Numbered from the stretch's first letter, positions 48,201 to 49,105 are shown. The stretch: DNA of 64,000 nucleotides from Siphonodentalium dalli (GCA_032622095.1 CP136066.1:156759152-156823151), one strand, 5' to 3'. Program-made: numbers and translations. The notes: generated from the sequence alone by a model not told the origin.

Positions 48201-49105
48201 ATACACAAGTTTAACCCTTTCTATACTATAAATACTCATTGATGAGTAGTTATCCCTTAGGGAATGTTCAGATAATAAGTTCAACAAACGACAATAGGCC
48301 GTATGTTGAACTTATTATCTGAACATTTCCCGTAACAAATATTATACTTTGATGTCAATGTTACATCTTACAATGGATAACATGTCATGGGCACAGTGTC
48401 CTTTGGCATTAGAATGTGATGAAATTGGTTTATCATCATTAGATTCTTAGTAATATAACATTGAATGATTCTATCTGTATAGTTTGTTTTGGCTGAAAAA
48501 GGCCATGTGGTCGAAAATTTACAACATGATTGTTGTGTTGTTATTTATCCCTTTCATGACTGGAGCTTCCTGAAATTTTGTAAAAACCCTCCCAAAGGGA
48601 GCCTCGCATATATAAGAGAATACATTGGCCTGACAATATTTATCTTGACCTTGTAGCCAGTGCATTCTCTTATATATGCAAGGCTCCCTATGGGAGAATT
48701 GCATATATAAGAGAATGCACTGGCACATGATCTCTAGTACTGCACCAGCGCAGCTCCCGTCATGAAAGGGTTATTTTGCCTCTGGACTGGAATATCTGTT
48801 GCATCAATGTCATTCTCTGCCAACAGGGAATTACGGATACAGCCCAGAATATCGTCAGGGCAGCTACAATCGAACATGATCAGAAAGGTCTGACAGGAGC
48901 TGTGGGCGGAGTTATACGACAAATCCCGCCTGCGATAGTACAACCCCTTATTCTGGCATCAGAAGCAACATCGAATGTAATGGAGGGTATGAGAAACCAG
49001 CTCGTTCCTGACGCCAGGAAGGAGGACGAAGAGAAGTGGAAGCTCAACCAGGATCTGGACACCTTCCAAGAAGACATGACCAAAAGCATGCAAGGCCTCC
49101 ACTGA
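3855..49105 (+). CDS. ATG2: ATG2 (autophagy-related protein 2), C-terminal part, 17 exons
   Basis: ATG2 is a rod-shaped lipid-transfer protein that bridges the endoplasmic reticulum and the growing phagophore, working with WIPI/ATG18 and ATG9. The exons joined here are 3855-3922, 4574-4641, 5665-5844, 8695-8812, 10052-10242, 11140-11344, 13164-13200, 13982-14090, 15346-15513, 18068-18169, 35475-35779, 42193-42262, 43618-43700, 44878-44999, 46337-46491, 48052-48192 and 48827-49105. All have GT-AG borders and every phase fits, giving 799 residues and a stop. Motifs in the order found in animal ATG2 are DYVCV, TCSDSC, EFCII (LIR), PRDGEPVV, LEIRD, PLRLNIDQ, GLAQLNCSEL, GGVGPMHS, QYRKDGR, LTGAVGGVIRQ and LASEATSNV. 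Animal ATG2 proteins are about 1,900-2,100 residues, so the N-terminal 60 percent lies upstream. No coding exon is broken by a transposon. Confidence 0.96.
3936..4181. mobile_element. piggyBac-like double-hairpin MITE, family F1 (copy 1)
   Basis: The element runs from TTAACCCTTTC to AAAGGTTAA, so TTAA flanks both ends, as for piggyBac insertions. It contains two consecutive hairpins with arms around GCATTCTCTTATATATGCGAG and its complement, joined by a linker GGTCAATATTGTTAGG. It starts 13 nt after the exon 1 donor. Confidence 0.75.
4364..4498. mobile_element. Fragment of GACTGTACACTAAATCC hairpin MITE (F10)
   Basis: The right part, ending GGATTTAGTGTACAGTGCCCC, matches the right arm of the complete hairpin at 45056-45198, including GTTGAGTATAATAGGAGATGG. 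The left arm is lost or diverged. It lies in the intron between exons 1 and 2. Confidence 0.5.
4574..4641 (+). CDS. ATG2: ATG2 visible exon 2
   Basis: The acceptor is TTGTTACAG and the donor CAG^GTAGCA. With the base from exon 1 it reads DYVCVADMERFELSLRSSD, which aligns with DYVCVLDMD-FEL in animal ATG2. It ends on a complete codon (KDQ). The donor is a little weak after GTA. Confidence 0.9.
4771..5635. mobile_element. F1 MITE copy 2, split by a Helitron
   Basis: 4771-4867 is the left part of an F1 element (first hairpin and linker). 5546-5635 is the right part (half of the second hairpin, then TCATGAAAGGGTTAA). Joining ...CCAGTGCA to TTCTCTTATATATG recreates the normal F1 sequence with nothing lost or gained. 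The right end lies 29 nt before the exon 3 acceptor. Confidence 0.75.
4868..5545 (+). mobile_element. Non-autonomous Helitron with internal tandem repeats
   Basis: A 678 bp element starting TCTATATCTATATTTGCGAA with TCTGTCTGTCTG after it, and ending CCGGGTACCCCTGCTAG. These are the TC start, GC-rich 3' hairpin and CTAG end known for Helitrons. It sits exactly between A (4867) and T (5546) with no target duplication, as Helitrons do. Inside, about three diverged monomers (near 5055, 5205 and 5335) share a CACCAAACT stretch, ATCATC or similar, and GGTTTAAAGATG. It has no coding capacity. Confidence 0.85.
5665..5844 (+). CDS. ATG2: ATG2 visible exon 3
   Basis: 60 complete codons, acceptor GATTTTCAG and donor AAG^GTATCG. 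It encodes LDLRLSNNRLNIRTCSDSC followed by ALMELIQYFASDGDLKD, the conserved segment that in vertebrate ATG2 reads -TCSDSC-AL-NLIQY-A--GDL. It ends in a Ser-rich linker. The segment is part of the long hydrophobic-groove rod. Both ends are phase 0. Confidence 0.95.
6010..6345. mobile_element. Twin-hairpin MITE, family F3 (copy 1)
   Basis: A complete copy with inverted ends AAGCCTGGAAATAGTGTGTC and its complement. Each half is a near-perfect hairpin whose arm reads CCCAGAGGGTGAATTT, with loops around GATGCTA. The centre holds GTTGGTGATGTTCACCCATT. No TTAA is present, so the superfamily is unassigned. Confidence 0.7.
6452..6852. mobile_element. piggyBac-like MITE, subfamily F1b (copy 1)
   Basis: A 401 bp element ending in TTAACCCTTTACCCAACA and its complement, with TTAA at both ends. 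It has two hairpins like those of F1 but with GTCGACCATAGGTCGCC loops, and a distinct right half containing CACAATGTGGTCAATGA. A second full copy is at 11400-11892. Confidence 0.8.
7022..7708. repeat. Tandem-repeat element F5 (copy 2)
   Basis: It starts GGGGTGTATACTGGATTGACTG, then shows three to four monomers with ATATCTCAGCC, GGATCTGAATGAAATTTG and TTCTAGAGTTATTC, and ends near GGGGTATGCCAGCACC...CTTCTTGTT. It is more diverged than the copy at 3149. No gene is present. Confidence 0.6.
7897..8260. repeat. Tandem-repeat element F6 (copy 1)
   Basis: It begins CCCGTTTTTAAACAATGGGACG and TTATGTTATTGGTCTGTCC. About two monomers follow, with TCCGGATGATAACTTTAG, GGAATTTGC or similar, AATACAGGT and GCCAATTTTCACCAGAGTTA. 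Related arrays are at 18225, 34905, 49310 and 60842. No coding function is evident. Confidence 0.6.
8516..8679. mobile_element. Long-TIR hairpin MITE with TA ends, family F4 (copy 1)
   Basis: A nearly perfect palindrome. The arms start ATTGCCCTAAGTAACCGACT and contain GCAGAATTATGGGTAAC and TTTAGTCGGAAATATGGC. TA lies at both borders, as for Tc1/mariner-type insertions. The right end is only 15 nt from the exon 4 acceptor, so the branch point of this intron probably lies in or beside the MITE. Confidence 0.75.
8695..8812 (+). CDS. ATG2: ATG2 visible exon 4
   Basis: The acceptor is CTTTTATAG and the donor AAG^GTAACC. It reads EQSEEKEEISSSRLEH then VHDMMADAMKESI and a Pro-rich tail. It corresponds to the LRDLMSDAMEEI segment of vertebrate ATG2B, upstream of the LIR. 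It starts in phase 0 and leaves one base for exon 5. The polypyrimidine tract is only about 10 nt. Confidence 0.85.
8862..9200. mobile_element. Twin-hairpin MITE F3 (copy 2), 5' damaged
   Basis: The first hairpin is reduced to its right arm (GCTAGCATCACCAAATTC). The centre with CACCAACTTCAATTGGGG and the second hairpin (CCCAGAGGGTGAATTTGG...) are intact. Intron between exons 4 and 5. Confidence 0.6.
9201..9887. other. Intron sequence, nothing recognised
   Basis: AT-rich intronic DNA between two MITEs, with short runs of ATATATAC and a TTATTATTATTAT stretch near 9605. I see no exon, RNA gene or bounded repeat. The open frames here lack splice context and family likeness. Confidence 0.5.
9888..9995. 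mobile_element. F4 MITE, right half only (copy 2)
   Basis: It starts at CCGAGAGCTTTCCGATGAAT in what is normally the loop, and ends GATTATTTAGGACATTACTGTA. The left arm is missing. Confidence 0.6.
10052..10242 (+). CDS. ATG2: ATG2 visible exon 5 with GABARAP-binding LIR
   Basis: The acceptor is TTAATGTAG (poor in pyrimidines) and the donor GCA^GTAAGT (strong). A Lys-rich linker (KKAKVKKKDTKAS) is followed by DDDEFCIINDPGMGIA. FCII with preceding acids is a LIR of the type that binds GABARAP/LC3 proteins; vertebrate ATG2A has FCIL at the same place. The segment leads into the CAD tip where WIPI4 binds. Two bases from the acceptor complete the Glu codon started in exon 4, and the exon ends in phase 0. 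The donor is duplicated downstream. Confidence 0.92.
10231..10338 (+). repeat. 54 bp tandem duplication containing a splice donor
   Basis: Two copies (10231-10284 and 10285-10338), each starting ATGGGTATAGCAGTAAGTCA and ending CACACTTCCATGA, differ at the last base only. Each carries the exon end ...GGTATAGCA and the donor GTAAGT. 54 is divisible by 3 and no stop is present, so use of the second donor at 10297 would add 18 residues. The copies also include the decayed start of the neighbouring F1 MITE (TTAACACACTTCCATGA). Confidence 0.9.
10321..10557. mobile_element. F1 double-hairpin MITE (copy 3)
   Basis: The left end TTAACACACTTCCATGATTGG is a decayed TTAACCCTTTCATGACTGG. Two hairpins follow, and the right end is AAAGGGTTAA. 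The TTAA at 10554-10557 is shared with the next element. Confidence 0.7.
10554..10802. mobile_element. piggyBac-like MITE, family F2 (copy 1)
   Basis: It starts TTAAG then TACTAAATACTCATTGACGAG, has a central hairpin around TTGTTGAACTTATTATCTGAA, and ends ATTTAGTACAGAAAGGGTTA. Full members are bounded by TTAACCCTTTCTATACTAA and its complement. Other copies are at 35133, 42284, 45814, 46793, 48211 and 57601. Confidence 0.7.
10816..11119. mobile_element. F3 MITE (copy 3), internally deleted
   Basis: Half of the first hairpin (TTTGCCCTCTGGGGACC), the middle with TGGGTGCACATCAC, and a collapsed second hairpin (GAGGTCCACAGACCTC) remain. It ends near ATATTCTGAGGAC, 20 nt before the exon 6 acceptor. 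Confidence 0.6.
11140..11344 (+). CDS. ATG2: ATG2 visible exon 6 (CAD tip region)
   Basis: The acceptor CGTCCTTAG was chosen because it gives PRDGEPVVKV, matching PRDGEPVV of ATG2A. A later AG would lose two codons. It continues TESITIRENHFEKPIGYTD, QLKPPDNFPPAEYRY and WYICGGKDFSSKP. This stretch corresponds to the WIPI-binding CAD tip and following strand in vertebrate ATG2. It starts in phase 0 and leaves one base at the donor G^GTGAGT. Confidence 0.95.
11400..11892. mobile_element. piggyBac-like MITE, subfamily F1b (copy 2)
   Basis: A 493 bp element with ends TTAACCCTTTACCCAACA and complement, TTAA on both sides. It is longer than the copy at 6452 because of a run of diverged AAAATTATAAAATTGTTAA units between the two hairpins. 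Confidence 0.8.
11958..12412. repeat. Dispersed repeat F8 (copy 1)
   Basis: It shares with 51085-51535, in the same orientation, GACATGGCTCATTCGAGCT, ATATTGATATACCG, CATATGCTCTGAAAAAT, CCATGGTCACAGC, TCTACCATATC and CCATGTGGCTTTAA. No coding frame is conserved between the two copies, so it is a noncoding interspersed repeat. Confidence 0.65.
12583..12733. mobile_element. Imperfect inverted-repeat element
   Basis: The arms ACAGAACAACATGAGTGTGT and its near complement ACACATATGTCGTTCTGTGT enclose TTAATGGGTTTGTTG and its complement. Inside, GAATGGATAGAATGAG... and GAGTTCTATCC are weakly paired. This is a MITE-like palindrome with no family match in the window. Confidence 0.5.
12981..13077. mobile_element. 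F1 MITE deletion derivative (copy 4)
   Basis: The left end TTATCCCTTCGTATGA joins directly to the second arm of a hairpin (GAGACTCGCATATATAAG) and the right end TTATGAAAGCGTTAA. Confidence 0.6.
13164..13200 (+). CDS. ATG2: ATG2 visible exon 7 (37 nt microexon)
   Basis: The acceptor is a T-run followed by GTAG and the donor TAG^GTATGT. With flanking bases it reads VSFKSPRKSSAPR, a basic Ser-rich linker matching the loop after GGKDF in vertebrate ATG2. The exon is accepted because it completes the split codons of exons 6 and 8, which otherwise do not fit. Confidence 0.8.
13295..13600. repeat. Tandem-repeat element F5 (copy 3), truncated
   Basis: The palindromic start TATACCCCCAATTTTTCT...AAATGGGGAG is followed by about one and a half monomers with ATATCTCA, TTCCGTTTTTGAGTTATCC and GGTTATCGGATCTGAATG. 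The right end is missing. The 380 bases after it, up to exon 8, show nothing recognisable. Confidence 0.55.
13982..14090 (+). CDS. ATG2: ATG2 visible exon 8
   Basis: The acceptor is TTATTCCAG and the donor AAG^GTGTGT. After one base that completes a Ser codon it reads QVMSGRGSQEAVRQPWRQ, GGPGRELDTVIELQVSK. It corresponds to the GGxGRxHD-LMEIQLSK segment of animal ATG2. It ends in phase 0. Confidence 0.92.
14145..14365. mobile_element. F3 MITE (copy 4), right half lost
   Basis: The first hairpin (CCCCAGAGGGTGAATTTAAT...AAATTCATCCTCTG) and the linker GATTCTTTTTCTTTTTAG remain. The sequence then passes directly into a truncated F1 element at 14367. Confidence 0.6.
14367..14546. mobile_element. 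F1 MITE (copy 5), left end truncated
   Basis: The first hairpin is degraded (GCATTCTGTTCTATATGTGA) and the second is intact. It ends GTCATGGAAGGGTTAA. It is fused head-on to F3 copy 4. Confidence 0.65.
14666..14870. repeat. 51 bp minisatellite, about four units
   Basis: Units of GACCCTAAGCCAAGACTACC + CCTTTATGGTTTATTTGACA + TGGTTACAATA repeat in direct orientation. The first units are nearly identical and the last is diverged (CCAGGACTATCTCATTATG). Confidence 0.85.
14872..15217. mobile_element. Foldback element with about 100 bp inverted arms
   Basis: The left arm (from TTTGACAGGGAACCTTATAA to AAGGTCCCAACTAGAAAATG) pairs with the right arm (TTTTAGTTGGGACCTTCAGC to AAGTTCCCTGTCAAAACTT) with few mismatches over roughly 100 bases. 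The middle has no open frame. Confidence 0.7.
15346..15513 (+). CDS. ATG2: ATG2 visible exon 9
   Basis: 56 complete codons, acceptor TTTATTTCAG, donor ATG^GTCAGT. It reads ARMQYDIYP, ASRQVILIHDLEIRDHLAS, SINKFLYQYTSENMPRQTH and ANM. It aligns closely with VRFQHEVYP---SRQV-VQ-LEIRDRLATS-INKFLYL--SE-MPR-AHSNM of vertebrate ATG2, one of the best-conserved blocks. Confidence 0.97.
15543..15797. mobile_element. F1 double-hairpin MITE (copy 6)
   Basis: TTAACCACTTTCATGATGGG start, two hairpins, GTCATGGAAGGGATAA end. It begins 29 nt after the exon 9 donor. Confidence 0.7.
15835..16072. mobile_element. Chimera of F3 (left) and F1 (right) MITEs
   Basis: 15835-16021 is an F3 element with its first hairpin and CTATGGGAGACCTGGACTCA. 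It passes within GATGTGCACAGG into the F1 terminus AATGCTGCACCAGCGCTG...GACAGGGTTAA. A similar fusion with nearly the same junction is at 56755-57020, so the join is not unique to this place. Confidence 0.65.
16180..16355. repeat. 34 bp minisatellite, about five units
   Basis: Units of CACCATCCAGTTAGTAACCA + TGTAGCTGTTAAAA in direct orientation with small length differences. Confidence 0.85.
16414..17235. repeat. Tandem-repeat element F7 (copy 1)
   Basis: It begins TAGCTCCTCTTGACAAAGTA, CCATGGGTTGGCGTCC. Then about five 150-170 bp monomers with CACACCCTGCAGGC, CATCCGATCATCACCAAACT, TAGATGGGAGCTA, CATTGAAAAACATG and GCAGCCATCTTGGATT. Small - strand open frames here repeat the same peptide and are products of the repeat. 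Confidence 0.75.
17310..18031 (-). mobile_element. hAT-like non-autonomous element related to 2752-3100
   Basis: Read on the - strand it starts CAGGGACCGGCCTAGATATT, then GGGAGAAGTC motifs, and further on GAGTTCAATTTACGCCCC with ACATTAGCC or similar, all shared with the copy at 2752. The far terminus is not recognisable. Its CAGGG end is 36 nt from the exon 10 acceptor. Confidence 0.55.
18068..18169 (+). CDS. ATG2: ATG2 visible exon 10
   Basis: 34 complete codons. The acceptor is TTTATACAG and the donor CAG^GTATAT. It reads VLIKAVHNRTDTDPVSEECS then MKISLLPLRLNIDQ. It matches L-IKALHVRPE---PQECCLRVSLMPLRLNIDQ of animal ATG2. The next exon is 17.3 kb away. Confidence 0.97.
18225..18670. repeat. 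Tandem-repeat element F6 (copy 2) with GACCACCTAATGTCAAAATA module
   Basis: It shares with 49310-49830 the modules CAAAAGAAAGTTTGACAT, ACCACCTAATGTCAAAATAC and TATTTCGTACAAT, then the F6 core GGATGATAACTTTAGTTTTA. The two arrays are independent copies of one element. Confidence 0.65.
18671..20020. other. Intron sequence left of the DDE pseudogene
   Basis: AT-rich DNA without a recognisable exon, RNA gene or bounded repeat. It probably contains the 3' flank and terminus of the - strand DDE transposon that ends its coding part at 20021. I found no inverted repeat to define that terminus. Confidence 0.4.
20021..20232 (-). pseudogene. DDE-type transposase, C-terminal fragment
   Basis: This is the last 70 codons of the - strand transposase whose main body is at 30662-34661. 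The frame reads TTYYASKTYKVEPVCFHCGV, then RPICIKCKEAGLEV and a basic end with stop at 20021-20023. Two CX2C pairs (CFHC and CIKC) suggest zinc binding. The piece is separated from the body by the 10.4 kb DIRS-like element C. Joining base 30662 to base 20232 keeps the frame with no gain or loss. Confidence 0.8.
21335..23080. repeat. Three dispersed copies of a GTAATTAGCACTC module inside element B
   Basis: Near 21340, 21800 and 22945 the sequence GTTCCTCTAATTGGCGTAAT then TAGCACTCGG, GATAGTCACACCA and GGGTTGGGGCTACCCATCGA recurs in direct orientation with 85-90 percent likeness over about 110 bp. The module may be part of the element's own regulatory region or an older repeat. Between the copies I see no protein domain. 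Confidence 0.6.
23222..23285 (+). other. tRNA-like stretch inside element B
   Basis: GGTGGTTATGCCATCGG resembles an A box and GGGTTCGACCATCC a B box, about 30 nt apart, as in tRNA-derived SINEs. Acceptor stem pairing is not evident, so it is not called a tRNA gene. Confidence 0.3.
24256..24288. repeat. Poly-G run of about 30 nt
   Basis: An uninterrupted G tract inside element B. Its length in the assembly is unreliable. Shorter G or C runs occur near 40970, 54993, 58453 and 63647. Confidence 0.8.
24669..24772 (+). other. Internal complementary region of element B
   Basis: CCATATAGTTCAGTGGGCAA + GATACCTTTGACGGAG is the complement of the left terminus, followed by CAATATTTTCCTAAAAAAGT...CCTAGAAG and TTGCCCACTGAAC, the complement of the right terminus. 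In DIRS elements this region templates circle completion. It is followed by CTCCCTCCCAGGG...CACCCCGCTC, a block conserved in all three elements. Confidence 0.7.
27035..27624 (+). repeat. 295 bp tandem duplication, apparently identical copies
   Basis: Copies 27035-27329 and 27330-27624 both run from GACTTTTAACAAACACTCAA (second copy begins GACTTTTAAC) to GAACATTCATCAGC. I see no difference between them. They lie inside element C and contain no recognisable gene. Identity suggests a very recent duplication or an assembly artefact. Confidence 0.85.
27889..28872. mobile_element. Possible hAT-like insertion in element C
   Basis: The ends GGGGTTCCACGATTAGTCG and, inverted, GAGGTGCCACGACTATTT, with ATCGATTA-type repeats just inside both ends (ATAATCGATGAACC, CGATTGTCGATTATC), resemble terminal regions of some non-autonomous hAT elements. 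No clear 8 bp target duplication is visible. Confidence 0.4.
30277..30352 (+). other. Internal complementary region of element C
   Basis: CCATGTAGTTCAGTGTGTAA + CGTATCTTTGAAGGGAATA is the complement of the left terminus. TAACATTTTCAATAGATACT + TACACACTGAACT is the complement of the right terminus. The two join at a single point, which fixes the element ends at 20233 and 30661. Confidence 0.75.
30662..33101 (-). pseudogene. DDE-type transposase, main exon
   Basis: A long frame broken only by one TGA (32130-32132), then cut at its 3' side by element C. The acceptor TTTTCTTCAG at 33104-33102 opens the exon with IEASTLKVHIDQLTE. Candidate catalytic residues are Asp in FWLDDKAIIPIGEP (near 31990), Asp in YTDGGRDHRTTY (near 31652) and Glu in NLAEWANAILNLALQ (near 31520). 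The last two are 43 residues apart, as in many DDE enzymes. A Cys-rich part, MCVECDKPRCVYA, lies near 30830. The fold assignment is inferred from this pattern. I recall similar unnamed proteins in invertebrate genomes but cannot give a superfamily. The full protein would be about 1,086 residues. Confidence 0.7.
33172..33249. mobile_element. 78 bp perfect-arm hairpin in the transposase intron
   Basis: The arms CTCCAGCTGACGCCCGTAGA and complement are directly apposed, flanked by CATGCCATGAAT and ATTCATGGCATG. It is a single short palindrome with no other copy in the window. Confidence 0.75.
33773..33820. repeat. 24 bp direct duplication
   Basis: GGTACCCGAAACGAACAGGT + GCTC occurs twice in tandem in the intron of the DDE gene. 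Confidence 0.8.
34054..34661 (-). pseudogene. DDE-type transposase, first exon with a frameshift
   Basis: It starts at an ATG (34661) and reads MYFSVKIVTVGGTVLSQKL to FRLHNDVISMFRE. At the run of six A (34241-34246, - strand) the frame shifts: downstream the sensible frame is FSFNKDNVETIGAKVVKTL to IRGHKKKPK. One extra A would restore one frame, so this is a 1-base loss or a homopolymer sequencing error. The donor is AAG^GTATTA at 34053, and phase 0 matches the acceptor at 33101. It has no recognised N-terminal domain. It may be THAP-less and finger-less. Confidence 0.65.
34905..35133. repeat. Tandem-repeat element F6 (copy 3), fragment
   Basis: GGGTGATAACTTTAGTTTTA, TTGTCTGATTGTTTTCAAA, CGCCCATTTTTGCCAGAGTT and TCGACTTAGAATTT are shared with 61255-61440. 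It is interrupted by an F2 fragment at its right. Confidence 0.6.
35133..35371. mobile_element. piggyBac-like MITE F2 (copy 2)
   Basis: Left end decayed (CTAAAGCATCATTGACGAG), hairpin around AAGTTTAACAAACGATTATG, right end AGCATAGAAAGGGTTAA. It ends about 100 nt before exon 11. Confidence 0.65.
35475..35779 (+). CDS. ATG2: ATG2 visible exon 11 (variable acidic linker)
   Basis: The acceptor is CTTTTTCAG and the donor CAA^GTGAGT. It starts GSLFFLRKFLTELSS, matching DALFFLKDFFTSL directly after PLRLNIDQ in vertebrate ATG2. About 75 residues of Pro/Ser/Glu/Asp-rich linker follow, ending ASSQPVFIK, which aligns with the QPVFFREF start of the next block. The linker is poorly conserved in all ATG2 proteins. 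It leaves two bases for exon 12. Confidence 0.94.
35780..36658. other. Intron sequence, nothing recognised
   Basis: Intronic DNA between exon 11 and DIRS-like element A. It has a short palindrome near 35850-35890 (TATAGACTATACTAG...GTATAGTCTATA) but no gene or bounded repeat that I can recognise. Confidence 0.45.
39070..40327. repeat. About 180 bp repeat in element A, four copies
   Basis: Copies near 39075, 39808, 39988 and 40169 share TTCTGGGTGGGGAAGAC or similar, GTGCCTCCAAG, CTCTTCCCCA-GGTGCAGTGGCCCACATC, GATGGGGTCCA, CCCTGGAATCGTAATACCTT and GGGATACCTCCAG. The last three are contiguous. The first is separated from them by about 550 bp. Open frames on both strands here are products of the repeat. 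Confidence 0.85.
39591..39722 (+). pseudogene. Possible coding remnant in element A
   Basis: One frame reads an acidic, Ser-rich peptide (DDDEQESRVDSGSPGTLSDE then DSDVPLVSDFVQDEDTG and stop). Composition is that of a real low-complexity protein part rather than noncoding DNA, and such acidic stretches occur in gag-like proteins. The evidence is composition only. Confidence 0.3.
41158..41256 (+). other. Internal complementary region of element A
   Basis: CCATATAGTTCAGTTGAGGG + CTTCTCCTTGGCGGAAAAA is the complement of the left terminus. TATAATATTTATAAATAATA...TTTTTCCTTAAGGGAAGCCC + GAAACTGAACTAT is the complement of the right terminus. The conserved block CCCTCCCATGG...CAACCCCGCGACTCG follows, as in elements B and C. 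Confidence 0.75.
41518..42192. other. Intron sequence, nothing recognised
   Basis: AT-rich DNA between element A and exon 12 with no gene or bounded repeat recognised. Near 42112-42136 it carries GGCACTGAAAGGGTTAA, which resembles a solitary right end of a TTAA-type MITE. Confidence 0.4.
42193..42262 (+). CDS. ATG2: ATG2 visible exon 12
   Basis: The acceptor is TACTTTCAG and the donor GAG^GTTAGT. It reads SFIFSPDVPIRLDYQGKYL + ASDE. It aligns with F-FTSEVPIRLDYHGKHVSMD of vertebrate ATG2B, the start of the C-terminal conserved domain. One leading base completes a Lys codon. It ends in phase 0. Confidence 0.95.
42284..42528. mobile_element. piggyBac-like MITE F2 (copy 3), complete
   Basis: TTAACCCTTTCCATACTAAA start, TGACAAGTAGTTATCCCTTA, central hairpin (ATACGTTCAACATAACGACC), and TTTAGTATAGAAAGGGTTA end. 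It begins 21 nt after the exon 12 donor. Confidence 0.75.
43054..43110. mobile_element. F1 MITE terminal fragment
   Basis: TTAACCCTTTCATGAAGCTC then GGGAGCTGCACTGGTGCAGC and ATTAAAGATC, the left end of F1 only. The hairpins are missing. Confidence 0.6.
43128..43438 (+). repeat. Dispersed repeat F9 (copy 1)
   Basis: It shares with 47085-47395, in opposite orientation, ATGGTCGATTTGCTTG/TAAATCGACCATACCA, TTGGCGATGTTAGTAGAATG, GACGATGTCTT-like parts, CCCGAATC or similar, and CATAATATGTCTTTAAA. The two copies flank exons 13-15. Confidence 0.7.
43618..43700 (+). CDS. ATG2: ATG2 visible exon 13
   Basis: The acceptor is TCCTTCACAG and the donor CGG^GTATGT. It reads GPIVGLVVGLAQLNCSEL then TLKRINCKSG, matching GTLAGILIGLAQLNCSELKLKRL of vertebrate ATG2. 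It starts in phase 0 and leaves two bases. Confidence 0.97.
43815..44575. repeat. Tandem-repeat element F7 (copy 2)
   Basis: It starts TTAGCTCAACTTGACGAAGT, CCATGGGTTGGCTTCC. Four to five monomers of about 165 bp follow, with CACACCCTACAGG, CATCCGATCATCACCAAACT, GGTGACCTCTAGATGGGAGC, AACATGGCCGCCAGCAGCC and ATCTTGGATTT. It is better preserved than the copy at 16414. Confidence 0.8.
44581..44822. mobile_element. F1 double-hairpin MITE (copy 7)
   Basis: The left terminus is decayed (ATTAAAGACCCTGTGCCAGT). Two hairpins are intact, the linker is GATCAAGGTAAATATTGTTA, and the right end is CATGGAAAGTTTAA. It ends 55 nt before the exon 14 acceptor. Confidence 0.7.
44878..44999 (+). CDS. ATG2: ATG2 visible exon 14
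   Basis: The acceptor is CATTAACAG and the donor TGG^GTATGT. It reads LLGVNKLVAYTLTEWLEDMK, KNQLRSILGGVGPMHSLVQL. It matches LLGVDKL--YA--EWL-DIKKNQLPGILGGVGPMHSLVQL of vertebrate ATG2, among the most conserved segments of the protein. Confidence 0.98.
45056..45198. mobile_element. Complete hairpin MITE F10
   Basis: The ends TAAAGGGGGACTGTACACTA and complement, arms with AATCC-ACCATCTCCTTTTATACTC, and the loop around TTCAAATGTTGCATATAT form one long hairpin of 143 nt. Confidence 0.75.
45460..45652. mobile_element. F4 long-TIR MITE (copy 3)
   Basis: TACAGTAATGCCCTAAATAA start, complement at the right, TA at both ends. The left arm lacks the GCCATTCATCGG part. Confidence 0.75.
45814..45880. 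mobile_element. F2 MITE right-end fragment
   Basis: TTATTATCTGAACATTTCCT, GATAACTACTCATTAATGAT, GTATAGAAAGGGTTAA. This is about a quarter of the element. Confidence 0.55.
46091..46180. repeat. 45-46 bp direct duplication
   Basis: Two units of CTACGCAATGAATTCAATGA/AAGTCCAGGACGTAAACAAT with four differences (second unit CTACACAATGAACTCAATCA). Confidence 0.8.
46337..46491 (+). CDS. ATG2: ATG2 visible exon 15
   Basis: The acceptor is TATTTGCAG and the donor CAG^GTGAAA. It reads AQGIKDLFWLPVDQYRKDG, RVFRGIQRGATSFTTCTAMA, FLELTNRLVQTVQ. It aligns with VQGLKDL-WLPIEQYRKDGRI-RGFQRGAASFGTSTA-AALELTNR-VQ-IQ of vertebrate ATG2. It ends in phase 0. Confidence 0.98.
46793..46860. mobile_element. F2 MITE right-end fragment
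   Basis: AATAGACCATACCAATGTAT, ATAATTGGGTGGAAGATTC, TTTAGTATAGAAAGGGGTTA, identical in order to the right quarter of the complete copy at 42284. Confidence 0.55.
47085..47395 (-). repeat. Dispersed repeat F9 (copy 2, inverted)
   Basis: Opposite orientation to the copy at 43128: TTTAAAGACATATTATGGAC at its left corresponds to the right end of the other. No coding capacity is seen. Confidence 0.7.
47396..48051. other. Intron sequence with a diverged inverted repeat
   Basis: Mostly unrecognised. ACTCGTTCTATTTTATACGT + AATTTACTAAACTCG (47906-47940) is roughly complementary to GAACTCGGTTAATAAATTCC + ATATAAAATAGAAACTC (47993-48029), a MITE-like palindrome that ends about 20 nt before the exon 16 acceptor. 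CTCGTTTTACTAACGC... near 47630 resembles 52088-52150. Confidence 0.45.
48052..48192 (+). CDS. ATG2: ATG2 visible exon 16
   Basis: 47 complete codons, acceptor TCTATTTTCAG, donor GAG^GTCTGT. It reads YAAEMTYDMLAPGPSAQQKR, a basic stretch KTRRHGRGRHPADFREG, VTNAYVVLRE. It aligns with AAAETAYDMVSPG...R-----QPVDLREGVAKAYSVVKE of vertebrate ATG2. Confidence 0.96.
48211..48352. mobile_element. F2 MITE, left half (copy)
   Basis: TTAACCCTTTCTATACTATA, ATTGATGAGTAGTTATCCCT, hairpin AATAAGTTCAACAAACGAC/GTATGTTGAACTTATT, then lost. It begins 18 nt after the exon 16 donor. Confidence 0.65.
48545..48774. mobile_element. F1 double-hairpin MITE (copy 8)
   Basis: TTATCCCTTTCATGACTGGA start, two hairpins (the first shortened), CCGTCATGAAAGGGTTA end. 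It ends 52 nt before the exon 17 acceptor. Confidence 0.7.
48827..49105 (+). CDS. ATG2: ATG2 last exon with stop codon
   Basis: The acceptor is CTGCCAACAG. It reads GITDTAQNIVRAATIEHDQ, KGLTGAVGGVIRQIPPAIVQ, PLILASEATSNVMEGMRNQL, VPDARKEDEEKWKL and a tail ending KSMQGLH with TGA at 49103-49105. The block through KWK is the C-terminal signature of animal ATG2 (GITDTAQ---GLTGAVG-V-RQ-PP-VV-PLI-A-EATSN-LGGMRNQ--PD-). The last 20 or so residues are lineage-specific, and the final five codons belong to a minisatellite. Confidence 0.98.
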   Translation, partial: GITDTAQNIVRAATIEHDQKGLTGAVGGVIRQIPPAIVQPLILASEATSNVMEGMRNQLVPDARKEDEEKWKLNQDLDTFQEDMTKSMQGLH

